From the NCBI RefSeq assembly GCF_001665875.1, contig NZ_LZTA01000122.1, positions 62,001-126,000 on the forward strand: a stretch of 64,000 nt of DNA, given 5' to 3'. This DNA is from Mycobacterium sp. 852002-40037_SCH5390672. GTDB taxonomy: Bacteria > Actinomycetota > Actinomycetes > Mycobacteriales > Mycobacteriaceae. Shown here in pieces: positions 33,812 through 41,374 of the stretch. Every line of letters begins with the position of its first letter. Position 1 is the stretch's first letter. The notes below the pieces were generated by a model. The model was given only the letters and a program-made list of their open reading frames with translations. It was not told the origin of the DNA and ran no database searches. The position numbers and the translations under genes were made by a program.

Positions 33812-34942
33812 ATGGCGATCCGAGTCGCGCACGTCGGTACCGGAAATGTCGGAGGGCTGGCCCTCGCCGAACTCATCACCAACCCGCAGTTCGAGCTGAC
33901 CGGGGTCTGCGTCTCTACGCCCGAGAAAGTGGGCAGGGACGCGGGCGAGCTGTGCGGCGTCGGCCTTGACACGGGTGTGGTCACGGGCGTCGCGGCCGTC
34001 AACGACCTGGACGCCATCATCGCCGCCAAGCCCGAGTGCGTCGTCTACTGCGCGATGGGCGACACCCGGCTGCCCGAAGCGATGGCCGACGTCATGCGCA
34101 TCCTGTCCGCCGGCATCAACGTCGTCGGGTCGTCGCCGGGGCTGCTGCAATATCCGTGGGGCGTGATGCCCGACAAGTACATCGACCGCGTGGAAGACGC
34201 TGCCAAGCAAGGCAATTCGAGCATCTTCATCAGCGGCGTCGACCCGGGATTCGCCAACGACCTGATCCCGTTCGCGCTCGCCGGCACCTGTCAGCGCATC
34301 GAGCAGGTGCGCTGCATGGAGATTCACGACTATGCCAGTTACGACGGCGCGGAAGTCATGCACTACATGGGATTCGCCAGGCCCATGGACGAAATCCCGA
34401 TGCTGCTGCAACCCGGCATCCTCAGCATCGCCTGGGGCACGGCGATCCGTCAGCTGGCCGCCGGTCTCGGCCTCGAGGTCGACGAGATCACCGAGTCATA
34501 CCAGCGCGAGCCCGCTCCCGAGGATTTCGACATCGCGGTCGGCCACGTGGCCAAGGGCACCGTGGCCGTGCTGCAGTTCGAGATTCGCGGCATGGTCAAG
34601 GGGCATCCCGCCATCGTCATCGAGCACGTCACCCGGTTGCGGCCGGACCTGCGCCCCGACCTGCCCCAGCCGGCCGCGGGCGACGGCTCGTACCGTGTCG
34701 AGATCACCGGCGAGCCATCGTATGCGGTCGACATCATTCCCAGCAGCCGCAAGGGCGACCACAACCACGCGGCGATCGCGGGCGCCGCGGGCCGCATCGT
34801 CAATGCCATCCCCGCGGTGATCGCGGCGCCGCCGGGCATTCGGAGCACGCTCGATTTACCGCTGGTAACCGGCAAAGGCCTTTACGCACCGAGCACTTTG
34901 GTGACCACCTATAACGAAAGGAGACCCGTGTGGGTCGGGTAG
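33812..34942 (+). CDS. Dihydrodipicolinate-reductase-like NAD(P)-binding protein
   Basis: A 376-residue oxidoreductase of the mycobacterial DAPDH/DapB-N-like group. It has the N-terminal Rossmann motif VAHVGTGNVGGLALAEL, then VVYCAMGDTRLPEAMADVMRILSAGINVVGSSPGLLQYPW. It is not lysine-pathway DapB: the length and later sequence differ. Members occur in clusters for steroid or terpene catabolism, but the reaction is not established. ATG 33812 is followed in an operon by an SDR gene that overlaps its end by 13 bp. Confidence 0.8.
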   Translation: MAIRVAHVGTGNVGGLALAELITNPQFELTGVCVSTPEKVGRDAGELCGVGLDTGVVTGVAAVNDLDAIIAAKPECVVYCAMGDTRLPEAMADVMRILSAGINVVGSSPGLLQYPWGVMPDKYIDRVEDAAKQGNSSIFISGVDPGFANDLIPFALAGTCQRIEQVRCMEIHDYASYDGAEVMHYMGFARPMDEIPMLLQPGILSIAWGTAIRQLAAGLGLEVDEITESYQREPAPEDFDIAVGHVAKGTVAVLQFEIRGMVKGHPAIVIEHVTRLRPDLRPDLPQPAAGDGSYRVEITGEPSYAVDIIPSSRKGDHNHAAIAGAAGRIVNAIPAVIAAPPGIRSTLDLPLVTGKGLYAPSTLVTTYNERRPVWVG

Positions 34943-35670
34943 ACGGCAAGGTAGCGATCATCAGTGGTGGCGCCGGCGGTATGGGAGCCGAAGACGCGCG
35001 CCTGCTGGTCGAGGAAGGCGCCAAGGTTGTTATCGGCGACATCCTGGACGACCAGGGCAAGGCGCTGGCCGACGAGATCGGCGACTCCGCGCGCTACGTG
35101 CACCTCGACGTCACCCAGCCCGACCAGTGGGACGCCGCCGTCGCCACCGCGATCGGCGAATTCGGCAAACTCAACGTGCTGGTCAACAACGCCGGCACCG
35201 TCGCGCTCGGCGCGCTGAAGAGTTTCGATCTGGCCAAGTGGCAAAAGGTGATTGACGTCAACCTGACCGGGACGTTCCTGGGCATGCGGGCGGCGGTCGA
35301 GCCGATGATGGCGGCCGGCGGCGGCTCGATCATCAATGTGTCGTCCATCGAGGGCCTGCGCGGTGCGCCCATGGTGCACCCCTACGTCGCGTCCAAGTGG
35401 GGCGTGCGCGGCCTGGCGAAGTCGGCGGCCTTGGAGCTGGCGCCGCACAACATCCGGGTCAACTCCGTGCACCCCGGTTTCATCCGCACCCCGATGACCG
35501 CCCACCTCCCCGAGGACATGGTGACCATTCCGCTCGGGCGTCCGGGAGAGGTTCGGGAAGTCGCGACCTTCATCCTGTTCCTGGCCAGCGACGAGTCGTC
35601 CTACTCCACCGGCAGCGAGTACGTGATGGACGGCGGCCTGGTCACCGACGTGAATCACAAGGAGTTCTAG
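34930..35670 (+). CDS. Short-chain dehydrogenase/reductase (3-hydroxysteroid dehydrogenase type)
   Basis: A 246-residue classical SDR: NAD motif SGGAGGMGAEDARLL, acidic D in VIGDILDD (NAD preference), LVNNAGTVALG, catalytic Ser in NVSSIEG and YVASKWG. It resembles 3-alpha/20-beta-hydroxysteroid dehydrogenases. The GTG start at 34930 has AAAGGAGA upstream and lies inside the end of the preceding gene, so the two are translationally coupled. Confidence 0.85.
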   Translation: MGRVDGKVAIISGGAGGMGAEDARLLVEEGAKVVIGDILDDQGKALADEIGDSARYVHLDVTQPDQWDAAVATAIGEFGKLNVLVNNAGTVALGALKSFDLAKWQKVIDVNLTGTFLGMRAAVEPMMAAGGGSIINVSSIEGLRGAPMVHPYVASKWGVRGLAKSAALELAPHNIRVNSVHPGFIRTPMTAHLPEDMVTIPLGRPGEVREVATFILFLASDESSYSTGSEYVMDGGLVTDVNHKEF

Positions 35671-35691
35671 GGCGGTGCTATAACCGCGAGC

Positions 35692-37032
35692 ATGCTGCGC
35701 AGCCTGGCGAACCTGGTCGGATCGAACCACGTCGTCACCGACCCCGACGTGCTGGCGGCGCGCAGCGTCGACCACACCGGCCGCTACCGGGGCAAGGCGA
35801 GCGCGCTGGTGCGGCCCGGCACGGCCGAGCAGGTCGCCGAAGTGCTGCGGGTGTGCCGGGATGCCGGGGCGCACGTGACGGTGCAGGGCGGCCGGACCTC
35901 GCTGGTGGCCGGCACCGTCCCCGAACACGACGACGTGTTGTTGTCCACCGAGCGGCTGCACGCCATGGCTGACGTCGACACCGTCGAACGCCGCATCGAG
36001 GTCGGTGCCGGAACCACCCTGGCCGCGGTGCAGCGTGCCGCGGGCGCGGCCGGTTTGGTGTTCGGTGTGGATCTGGCTGCCCGCGACACCGCGACCGTCG
36101 GCGGCATGGCGTCGACGAATGCCGGCGGTCTGCGCACCGTCCGCTACGGCAACATGGGCGAGCAGGTGGTCGGCGTGCAGGTGGCCCTGCCCGACGGCGC
36201 GCTGTTGCGCCGGCACAGCCGGGTGCGCCGGGACAACACCGGATACGACCTTCCGGCGTTGTTCGTGGGGGCCGAGGGCACGCTGGGCGTCATCACCGAG
36301 CTGGACCTGCGGCTGCACGCCACCCCGTCGCACCGGGTGACGGCGATCTGCGGGTTCGCCGACCTCGACGCGCTGGTGGCCGCCGGGCGCACTTTCCGCG
36401 ATGTGGACGGCATCGCGGCCCTGGAGTTGATCGACGGGCGGGCGGCCGCGCTGACCCAGGAGCATCGCGGCGTCGGCGCCCCGGTCGCCGGCGACTGGCT
36501 GCTGCTGGTGGAATTGGCCGCCGATCACGACCAGACCGAGCGACTCGCCGAGCTGCTCGACGACGTGCCGATGCGCGCCGATCCCGCAGTTGGCGTGGAT
36601 GTTGCTGCGCAGCAACGGTTGTGGCAGGTCCGCGAATCACTGGCCGAGGTGCTGGGAGTGTACGGGCCGCCGCTGAAGTTCGATGTCTCGCTGCCGTTGT
36701 CGGCGATCAGCGAATTCGAAAGGCACGCAGTCGATTTGGTTCACACGCATGCCCCCGACGCGCTGCCGGTACTGTTCGGCCACATCGGCGAGGGGAACCT
36801 GCATCTGAATGTGTTGCGCTGCCCGGCCGATCGCGAACGCACACTCTACGAGCCGATGATGGACCTCATCGCGCGGTGCGGGGGCAACGTCAGCTCCGAA
36901 CACGGTGTGGGCACCCGCAAACGGCCCTACCTCGCCATGTCACGCGAGCCCGCCGACATCGCCGCGATGCGGACCCTCAAAGAGGCGCTGGATCCGACCG
37001 GGTTCCTCAATGCCGCAGTGCTTTTCGATTAG
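35692..37032 (+). CDS. FAD-linked oxidase, D-lactate dehydrogenase/glycolate oxidase type (Rv0161-like)
   Basis: A 446-residue VAO/PCMH-fold flavoprotein. The FAD-binding domain shows VTVQGGRTSLVAGTVP and ARDTATVGGMASTNAGGLRTVRYGNMGEQVVGVQVALPDG; the C-terminal cap has FGHIGEGNLHLNVL and NVSSEHGVGTRKR, with the histidines used for 2-hydroxyacid oxidation. The natural substrate is a 2-hydroxy acid of unknown identity. It is equivalent to Rv0161, but the PE3/PE4 genes that precede it in M. tuberculosis are missing. Confidence 0.9.
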   Translation: MLRSLANLVGSNHVVTDPDVLAARSVDHTGRYRGKASALVRPGTAEQVAEVLRVCRDAGAHVTVQGGRTSLVAGTVPEHDDVLLSTERLHAMADVDTVERRIEVGAGTTLAAVQRAAGAAGLVFGVDLAARDTATVGGMASTNAGGLRTVRYGNMGEQVVGVQVALPDGALLRRHSRVRRDNTGYDLPALFVGAEGTLGVITELDLRLHATPSHRVTAICGFADLDALVAAGRTFRDVDGIAALELIDGRAAALTQEHRGVGAPVAGDWLLLVELAADHDQTERLAELLDDVPMRADPAVGVDVAAQQRLWQVRESLAEVLGVYGPPLKFDVSLPLSAISEFERHAVDLVHTHAPDALPVLFGHIGEGNLHLNVLRCPADRERTLYEPMMDLIARCGGNVSSEHGVGTRKRPYLAMSREPADIAAMRTLKEALDPTGFLNAAVLFD

Positions 37033-37154
37033 GCGAGCACGAACCGAAACGCGGTGCAGTCACCGAATGCACCCCGATCTGGCCCCCCGTAAACGGCATT
37101 TGCTACGGCGATCGATGTCTCCTATGAAATTTCCTCCTATGCGGAGCCAGGTGT

Positions 37155-39125
37155 TTATGGCTCGGGAGTCGGCGAAGCCAGGGGGTTTCGGTCGGCTCCG
37201 TCGTCCGGCATCAGGCGCAACTGGGGCGGCGGTTTGGGCGGATCTACTGATAGCGCGTTGTTAGGTCCCCAAGCCGTCGCGAGATCCAGCAGGCTGCTTG
37301 TCAGGTTGTTGACCGCCGCGCGGTCACCGGGGGGATAGGATGGTAACGGAGCGGACGCATTAAGGCCGGCGAGATCTGCGTAAGGCAGTGCAGCTCCCGA
37401 AGCGGCTGCATGGTAGTTCTCGTTAAACTTCGCCAGCCATGTGTTCAGCCCGGCCGTGGACGTCCGGAATCGGATCCACCGCTGGTTGTTCCAGCCCCAT
37501 CCCTCGGGCTTGTCTCCCACCGTACCTACGAACTTTTGGACGAGTTTGGCGGCGGCGGCCTGGCCGCGGTCGGCGAGCTCTGTGACGACTTCGGCAGGCA
37601 TCGTCAGGTTCATGCCGCCCTCGGTGTTGTCGTGGTAGACCGTGACCACGCGGTCGCGGTAGCCGGGCGTCACCAGTTGCGCGGCGTCCAGCCAGCCGCG
37701 AGCGGTATTCACAATCTGAGACAGGAACGACCCAAGTGCCTTAATCCCGGCCACGGTTGTCGCGCTCGAGGTTTGGAGCCTCGTCCACGGTCGCAGTAAG
37801 CCCTCCCCATTGTTTGTGGGCAGATAGCAGTTGTCGGGCTCGTGTTTGCTCTTCGTACGGTCGGGTGGGAACTCCTCGAGGTCGATGGCGTATGTCGGGC
37901 GTCCGGGCAACGGAGTATCGAAGAAGTGCACTGGCAGGTTGGCGCAGATGCCGCCGTCGGAGAACCAGTTCCGGTCAAAGATAAGGGGAATATCGGATAA
38001 GTCGCGTGCGCCCTCAGCCGCGGGCCGGTTGGGGTTATCGCGCAGCCACTTTTGGGCAGCGGCCGACGCCTTCTGGTTGGCGACGAGTGAGTAGTCCACC
38101 GCGTAGAGGGCGACGGCGGTAATCAGCAGCGGAAAGCTGAGACTCATCCGGGTCGCCACGATCACCGGTACGTCGTCCGGCGCCGGCCAAGGCCGCTTGG
38201 ACCCGGCTTGCGCTCGAAGCAGTTTCTGTGCGCGAGTGACTATGTCGGACGGCGGTTTTCCGTCCGGCCCCGGTGTGAGCGGGGGTGGATGGTCCTCCAT
38301 CCACTGCACCACGTCCTCAGGAAATAGCGCGCGCATCTCGGCTGGCTCGAAGAAGTATTCCTTCGTTGCCCACGGCATCGGCATTGGCTGGCGACGAGTA
38401 AGGTTAGTGGTCATCACGCGCAGGTCGATGTCCTTGGCCCGAAGGTCACCGAACGTCAGCACTTTTCCGTTGGGCTGACCTGACATGGTTTGAAATTGTT
38501 GGTGCAGAAACGGTGCGAGCGCCACCGCACCCTTCGCGCCCACACCCGGCATCCCGGTGCACAAGCCGAATCCCGCGCTGGCGGCGCCGGCGAGCCGTGC
38601 GAGGGCCGCCCAGGCAACACACACGGCGGCGCCCACCACTGCCACCACCAAACCGCCCGCTCCCGCGGCCCACACCGCAGGTCCATGGCCAAAACGGCTG
38701 AGAAGGATAAGCAGGATCCCGGGGGACGCGCCGCCCAATGCCGGCAACCAGAATCCGACCAACAGTGCTCCAATGATGCGCGGCGCCTTGGCCCGTTTGC
38801 TCATTCCGGCGGTAAGGGCCCGGTACAAGGGATACGCGCGTTTCGTCGGTTGGAATAAGCGGAATAGGACCGAGTCGCCAGCCGGTGATTTCTCTGTTAT
38901 CGCAGCCGGGAGCTCTTCAAGTATCTCGAATCCGCCTGTGATGCGGCCGAATTCAGCGGCAGCGGCGCCTGCGGCGGCGATGGCGCCTGCCGAGGACCCG
39001 CCGACCGAAGCCAGTCGGTAGCTCTTCGCGAGTTCGCAGATAGCGCGGGGATAGATCACACCGCTGGTGATTCCGCCCTTCATTACGATGTCGCATTTCA
39101 GCGGCGGATTCTCGGGATACTTCAC
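37155..39125 (-). CDS. Patatin-like phospholipase with central transmembrane hairpin
   Basis: A 656-residue patatin-fold lipase. The oxyanion motif is KGGITSGVIYP (residues 16-26), the nucleophile elbow GGSSAGA gives Ser45, and DGG (Asp390) completes the Ser-Asp dyad. Two long hydrophobic helices (about 116-146 and 149-181) interrupt the catalytic domain, so it is probably membrane-bound. The GTG start 39125 is chosen because GAGGAG lies 4 nt upstream; the frame stays open to 39254 but that extension crosses a stem-loop and looks non-coding. It lies downstream of the OLD nuclease/helicase pair on the same strand. Patatin domains act as lipid-degrading effectors in some anti-phage systems (for example CapV of CBASS). 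A role here is inferred; a stand-alone lipase is the alternative. Confidence 0.85.
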   Translation of the reverse strand: MKYPENPPLKCDIVMKGGITSGVIYPRAICELAKSYRLASVGGSSAGAIAAAGAAAAEFGRITGGFEILEELPAAITEKSPAGDSVLFRLFQPTKRAYPLYRALTAGMSKRAKAPRIIGALLVGFWLPALGGASPGILLILLSRFGHGPAVWAAGAGGLVVAVVGAAVCVAWAALARLAGAASAGFGLCTGMPGVGAKGAVALAPFLHQQFQTMSGQPNGKVLTFGDLRAKDIDLRVMTTNLTRRQPMPMPWATKEYFFEPAEMRALFPEDVVQWMEDHPPPLTPGPDGKPPSDIVTRAQKLLRAQAGSKRPWPAPDDVPVIVATRMSLSFPLLITAVALYAVDYSLVANQKASAAAQKWLRDNPNRPAAEGARDLSDIPLIFDRNWFSDGGICANLPVHFFDTPLPGRPTYAIDLEEFPPDRTKSKHEPDNCYLPTNNGEGLLRPWTRLQTSSATTVAGIKALGSFLSQIVNTARGWLDAAQLVTPGYRDRVVTVYHDNTEGGMNLTMPAEVVTELADRGQAAAAKLVQKFVGTVGDKPEGWGWNNQRWIRFRTSTAGLNTWLAKFNENYHAAASGAALPYADLAGLNASAPLPSYPPGDRAAVNNLTSSLLDLATAWGPNNALSVDPPKPPPQLRLMPDDGADRNPLASPTPEP

Positions 39126-39496
39126 GGCGCTCCTCAGACTATTTGTGACCGTCACTGCAGACGTCCCGGGATGCGCCCAGCATTGCCTCGGACATTTCCG
39201 GCGAGGCAGACGCTTGGTTGCAGCCTTCGGGGCCCGGTCCGGCTCGCAACTCACTCAAATTGTGCGCGGTCGAGCGGTACTCTGGACGCTTTATGAGCGA
39301 ATCGGCTCGTCCTTCTTGTCCGGCAACTCCAGTGTCGATAGTGCAACTCGCACGATCACACGGGAATCCTGTCGAATGCGCTCCTGTGTGTTCTTTGGCC
39401 GCCTCCTGCAGCAGCTGCAGAGATGCTTATTTACGCTCGGCCGACCGCCACTCAGCAGGATCGACGAAATCGGGTCATCGCCGGCGTGCATGAGAC
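39126..39496. other. Gap between helicase and patatin genes
   Basis: In this 371-bp gap I see no convincing gene. It contains a stem-loop at 39184-39208 and the ribosome site GAGGAG (39130-39135, minus strand) for the patatin GTG start. Short open frames on both strands show no family features. Confidence 0.55.
39184..39208. terminator. Stem-loop upstream of the patatin gene (7-bp stem, 11-nt loop)
   Basis: TGCCTCG pairs with CGAGGCA around an 11-nt loop. On the minus strand it follows the helicase gene by about 290 nt and precedes the patatin start by 59 nt. It may be a terminator or an attenuator; this is not decided by sequence. Confidence 0.35.
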
Positions 39497-41374
39497 TCAG
39501 CCCAAAAGCACCTCTGGCGTCACGATGTCGACATATGCGCCGATAGGCGCGTTGCGCACCGCATCGACGGCGCTCGCAGCATCGTGTGCAAACAGTACGA
39601 TCGCCAGCGACTCCTTCGCTCGGGAGATACAGACGTATAACAGACGCCGGGTTCGTTCGATAGCCGAATCCTTGCCCTGAGATTGATTTTCGAGGTCGGT
39701 GGCGGAGAGAGGCTTGAGTCCGAACAGCTTGTCGTAGGAGTATTGACTGAATTTGCCCTCGTCGTCGTCGAGGACGACCACAACTCGATCGAATTCCGCG
39801 CCTTTAGAGCCATGCTGCGTCGAGTAGGGCGATTCCTGATCGATGTAGGTGTAGTAACCGGTGAGTTCTGAGAGGGTGCACTGGCTCATCACATCGAGCA
39901 CTGTGCGTGTTTTCTCGTCGAGAACCACGTCGCTGTGCTCACCGTCGGGGTCCAGGTAAACGCTGTAGCGGGGATCGGGTTCGAAAAGTTGTTGCGCCAC
40001 CGCGAGCCTGAGGAGCTGTCCAAGCGTCACCTGCGCTGGATCGCCAGCGAGGCTTTGCAGTTCGGCTACCGCCGATCGGGCTGTACTGAGCGCGGTCTGA
40101 AGCCCACCTGATGTCCGTGCTTCACGAATCGGTGGGCTCTCATTTCGGAGGGCGGCCAGCACGGTCGGGGATCCCGGTCCCGCGGCTAGGCAGAGCGGAA
40201 GGATGACGGTGCGAAATGGCGTAAGTGGCCACGCGGTGCCTTCGGTGAATGCCTCCGAGAGGCTGCCGGATCCGTGGTCGTTGAAGGCCGCGTACAGGCC
40301 GTCGAAACCGAGACGGCGAGCGGCCATCCGGTGGACAATCATGAGCACTTTCGCGCCGCCGTCACCGGCGGCGCGTGTCCAGGCCCCTGTGTGGCTGCGC
40401 TCGTCGAGCCAGCTGCGGACCCGATCGAGGTTTTCGCTGCGCTTGTCGTCGGCGGGCAGGATGAAGCAGTAAGCATGACCTTCGGATTGCTCATCCGGGC
40501 GACCGGGAACCTGCTGCAGTGCATCGCCCTCTGCGCGCACGGCATTGACGCAGGCAAGGACGCGTTTCGACGAGCGGAAATTCTCGGGCTTTTTGACTTC
40601 GCCCCAGCCCGGCTCGGGGCTGATGGCCCCCACACCCTGCGTATAGATCTGTTGCATCGGGTCGCCGAAGAACCCGAGGCACATCGTCCCGGACGCTAAC
40701 GACGAGACATGTTTCAAACATTCGACGACTTCAGGAAAGGTGTCCTGGCTCTCGTCGACAAAGATGAATGGAAATTGTCGTAACGTCAGCTGAGCAAGAA
40801 GGTTTCGCGTGAGGATCATCTCTGGAACCATTTTGATGATGTCGGTGTGACCGAGAACGCCTCGCGTGTAATCACTTCCGATTCCGTATTGCCAGTGCGA
40901 GACGCCTGGGATTGCGCTCTGCTGGTGTCGTCGGCGTTCCAGGTCAGCCGCATCCTTCTCAATGGTCTGCGGGCGCGTGCGAGACGTGTAGTTCGCCTGT
41001 TTGTCTTGCAGGGCTGCGATTTCATCGTCGATTCGCTTCGAGACCCAGGCGCCGATGTCATCATGAAACGGCTTTACCAACGCCCACAGAAAGCTATGGA
41101 TGGTGGAGACAGTGGCCAGCGGATCGTTGTCGAGGTCAGCGTGGATTTCTTGGGCGGCGACTTCGGTGTAGGTGATGCAGGCGACTCGTTGGGTCCGCTG
41201 CAGGAGTGTGGGGCCGCGTGTCTTGGTGATGTGCGCCAAGGCCTTGACGAGCGAAGTTGTTTTGCCCGAACCCGCACCGGCCGCGACGGTGAAGCCGGTT
41301 AGTTTGTCGAGATCGAGTATCTCTCGGATTCGCCGGTCGGCGGCGGTGTCCGGCGCGTCGATGCGCGAGCTCAT
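39497..41374 (-). CDS. UvrD/Rep-like superfamily 1A helicase, GajB-like
   Basis: A 625-residue SF1A DNA helicase. Motifs in order: Walker A GAGSGKTT (33-40), motif Ia ITYTEVAAQEI, STIHSF, Walker B FIFVDESQD (203-211), motif III GDPMQQIY (237-244), motif IV NFRSSKR (265-271), motif V TQHGSKGAEFDRVVVV, motif VI ERTRRLLYVCISRAKE. The ATG at 41374 overlaps the stop of the upstream OLD nuclease (ATGA, 4 bp). The pairing of an OLD-family nuclease with a UvrD-like helicase is the hallmark of Gabija (GajA/GajB) and class 2 OLD systems. GajB of known systems is shorter (about 500 residues); this one has a longer central region. The gene is less GC-rich than core genes. Confidence 0.9.
   Translation of the reverse strand: MSSRIDAPDTAADRRIREILDLDKLTGFTVAAGAGSGKTTSLVKALAHITKTRGPTLLQRTQRVACITYTEVAAQEIHADLDNDPLATVSTIHSFLWALVKPFHDDIGAWVSKRIDDEIAALQDKQANYTSRTRPQTIEKDAADLERRRHQQSAIPGVSHWQYGIGSDYTRGVLGHTDIIKMVPEMILTRNLLAQLTLRQFPFIFVDESQDTFPEVVECLKHVSSLASGTMCLGFFGDPMQQIYTQGVGAISPEPGWGEVKKPENFRSSKRVLACVNAVRAEGDALQQVPGRPDEQSEGHAYCFILPADDKRSENLDRVRSWLDERSHTGAWTRAAGDGGAKVLMIVHRMAARRLGFDGLYAAFNDHGSGSLSEAFTEGTAWPLTPFRTVILPLCLAAGPGSPTVLAALRNESPPIREARTSGGLQTALSTARSAVAELQSLAGDPAQVTLGQLLRLAVAQQLFEPDPRYSVYLDPDGEHSDVVLDEKTRTVLDVMSQCTLSELTGYYTYIDQESPYSTQHGSKGAEFDRVVVVLDDDEGKFSQYSYDKLFGLKPLSATDLENQSQGKDSAIERTRRLLYVCISRAKESLAIVLFAHDAASAVDAVRNAPIGAYVDIVTPEVLLG

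Noticed and set aside
34909..36615. A 568-residue open frame on the minus strand opposite the SDR and FAD oxidase genes
   Set aside because: It is antisense to two clearly conserved enzymes, and its Arg/His/Gly-rich translation has no family features; long antisense frames are common in high-GC DNA.
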